64,000 nucleotides of DNA from Lachnospiraceae bacterium (GTDB taxonomy: Bacteria > Bacillota > Clostridia > Lachnospirales > Lachnospiraceae): positions 248,001-312,000 of the forward strand of contig CAJTDK010000003.1 in assembly GCA_910575105.1 (NCBI GenBank), written 5' to 3'. Each line of letters opens with the position of its first letter. Within the stretch, counting starts at the first letter, position 1. Made by a program: the position numbers and the translations under genes. The notes under the pieces were generated by a model that saw only the letters and a program-made list of their open reading frames with translations, searched no databases and had not been told where the DNA came from. Positions 63,437 through 64,000 of this stretch are shown here, piece after piece.

Positions 63437-64000
63437 TCAATGATGCCGGCTCCCCGCGGCCATACGCGGCCTAACCGTATCCTCCGCCGTCACCCGGCCG
63501 CAGAGCAGGGGCGAATCCGGATCATAATCCCGGCAAGCCGCTGCAACGCTTTTTTCACTGTAATTGGCATAGCAGTACAGGCATCCGTTCAGACAGGTAT
63601 TGTACGTGCCGATATCGACACTCTCTATGCATCCGCATTCCTTTCTCTGGTTTCTGTCCTTCGCAGCCTTAAGCGGATATCCGGTAAGCCTTTCGATCAG
63701 CCGCTTATCGATACAGCAGTTCCGCTCAACTCCCACCTGCGAAAAGTCCGTCTCCTCCGCACACGCGCCGATACTCATGTGATGCCTGCGGGCTGCCCGG
63801 GACATCTGCGCGGCCATCTCAAGCTTCTCTTCGCCGGTCAGCTCCGACATATGGATCCTATCCATATTCTTCCTTATCTTACTGTAAATATCCACAAAAC
63901 TGATCACAACCTTCTCTGTAAATCCATCAAGGGCCTCTGCGATCTGCCCAAATGCGCGGATATGATACTTCGCGGTATATCGGTCATTTACGATGATCGG
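63437..64000 (-). CDS. DUF1848 protein, partial (N-terminus beyond window)
   Basis: The frame is open to the window edge (NDRYTAKYHIRAFGQIAEAL, then FTEKVVISFVDIYSKIRKN) and covers the C-terminal 187 residues. The cysteine cluster KECGCIESVDIGTYNTCLNG followed by CLYCYANYS is the DUF1848 signature and resembles an iron-sulphur binding site. Function unknown. The apparent start at 63907 is internal. Confidence 0.88.
   Translation of the reverse strand, partial: PIIVNDRYTAKYHIRAFGQIAEALDGFTEKVVISFVDIYSKIRKNMDRIHMSELTGEEKLEMAAQMSRAARRHHMSIGACAEETDFSQVGVERNCCIDKRLIERLTGYPLKAAKDRNQRKECGCIESVDIGTYNTCLNGCLYCYANYSEKSVAAACRDYDPDSPLLCGRVTAEDTVRPRMAAGSRHH

Noticed and set aside
1-64000. CRISPR arrays, rRNA genes, complete insertion sequences or prophage
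   Set aside because: No regularly spaced direct repeats, rRNA segments, intact transposase or phage structural genes were seen on either strand; only small remnants of possibly mobile origin (KilA-N, Rpn).

Overview
The window looks like chromosomal DNA of a low-to-mid GC gut Firmicute, most likely a member of the Lachnospiraceae (Clostridium scindens / Dorea / Extibacter-like; genus not certain). The grounds are T-box leaders on ileS and tyrS, strong AGGAGG ribosome binding sites, many Lachnospiraceae-type small families (DUF4860, DUF3795, DUF2164, DUF4173, soluble histidine kinases) and no outer-membrane genes.

Layout. 1-7.3 kb is housekeeping: the 5' part of glgP, ileS behind a T-box, tRNA-Ser(GCU), an HD phosphohydrolase and purC. 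7.4-15.1 kb holds an M15 peptidase and a five-gene minus-strand catabolic operon (aldolase of the DapA family, FAD oxidoreductase, ABC binding protein, two permeases). A divergent IclR regulator faces it across a 440-bp AT-rich region carrying four copies of the palindrome GGAATA-N2-TATTCC. 15.2-17.7 kb has a zinc-ribbon membrane protein and tyrS behind its T-box.

17.7-42 kb is an accessory, decaying region. It contains remnants of an MBOAT/SGNH O-acylation locus, a DUF4846 remnant, an apparent riboswitch-controlled pnuC, and many small enzymes. GNAT acetyltransferases are frequent (intact, fused or broken). There is an AgrC-like two-component system that has lost its kinase His domain, a frameshifted MNT/HI0074 nucleotidyltransferase pair, KilA-N, Rpn and further GNAT pseudogenes, and a probable small RNA at 33.15-33.3 kb.

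42.2-49.5 kb is an alpha-glucoside module: LacI regulator, binding protein, two permeases and a GH13 glucosidase, with three TGAAACA-type LacI operators, closed by a second LacI regulator in the opposite direction. Neither ABC system encodes its own ATPase, so a shared MsmK-type ATPase elsewhere is likely.

49.9-54.9 kb is the most distinctive part: a seven-gene unit with a transglutaminase-like lipoprotein, a GspF/PilC membrane protein, four small one-helix pilin-like proteins and a PilT-type ATPase. It looks like a minimal type IV filament or secretion system of unknown function. 55-64 kb carries a cytidylate-kinase-like protein, an ion/citrate transporter family protein, a MacB/FtsX-type ABC exporter, a hicAB toxin-antitoxin locus whose two genes are each shifted at a homopolymer, an OmpR-type two-component system and the 3' part of a DUF1848 gene.
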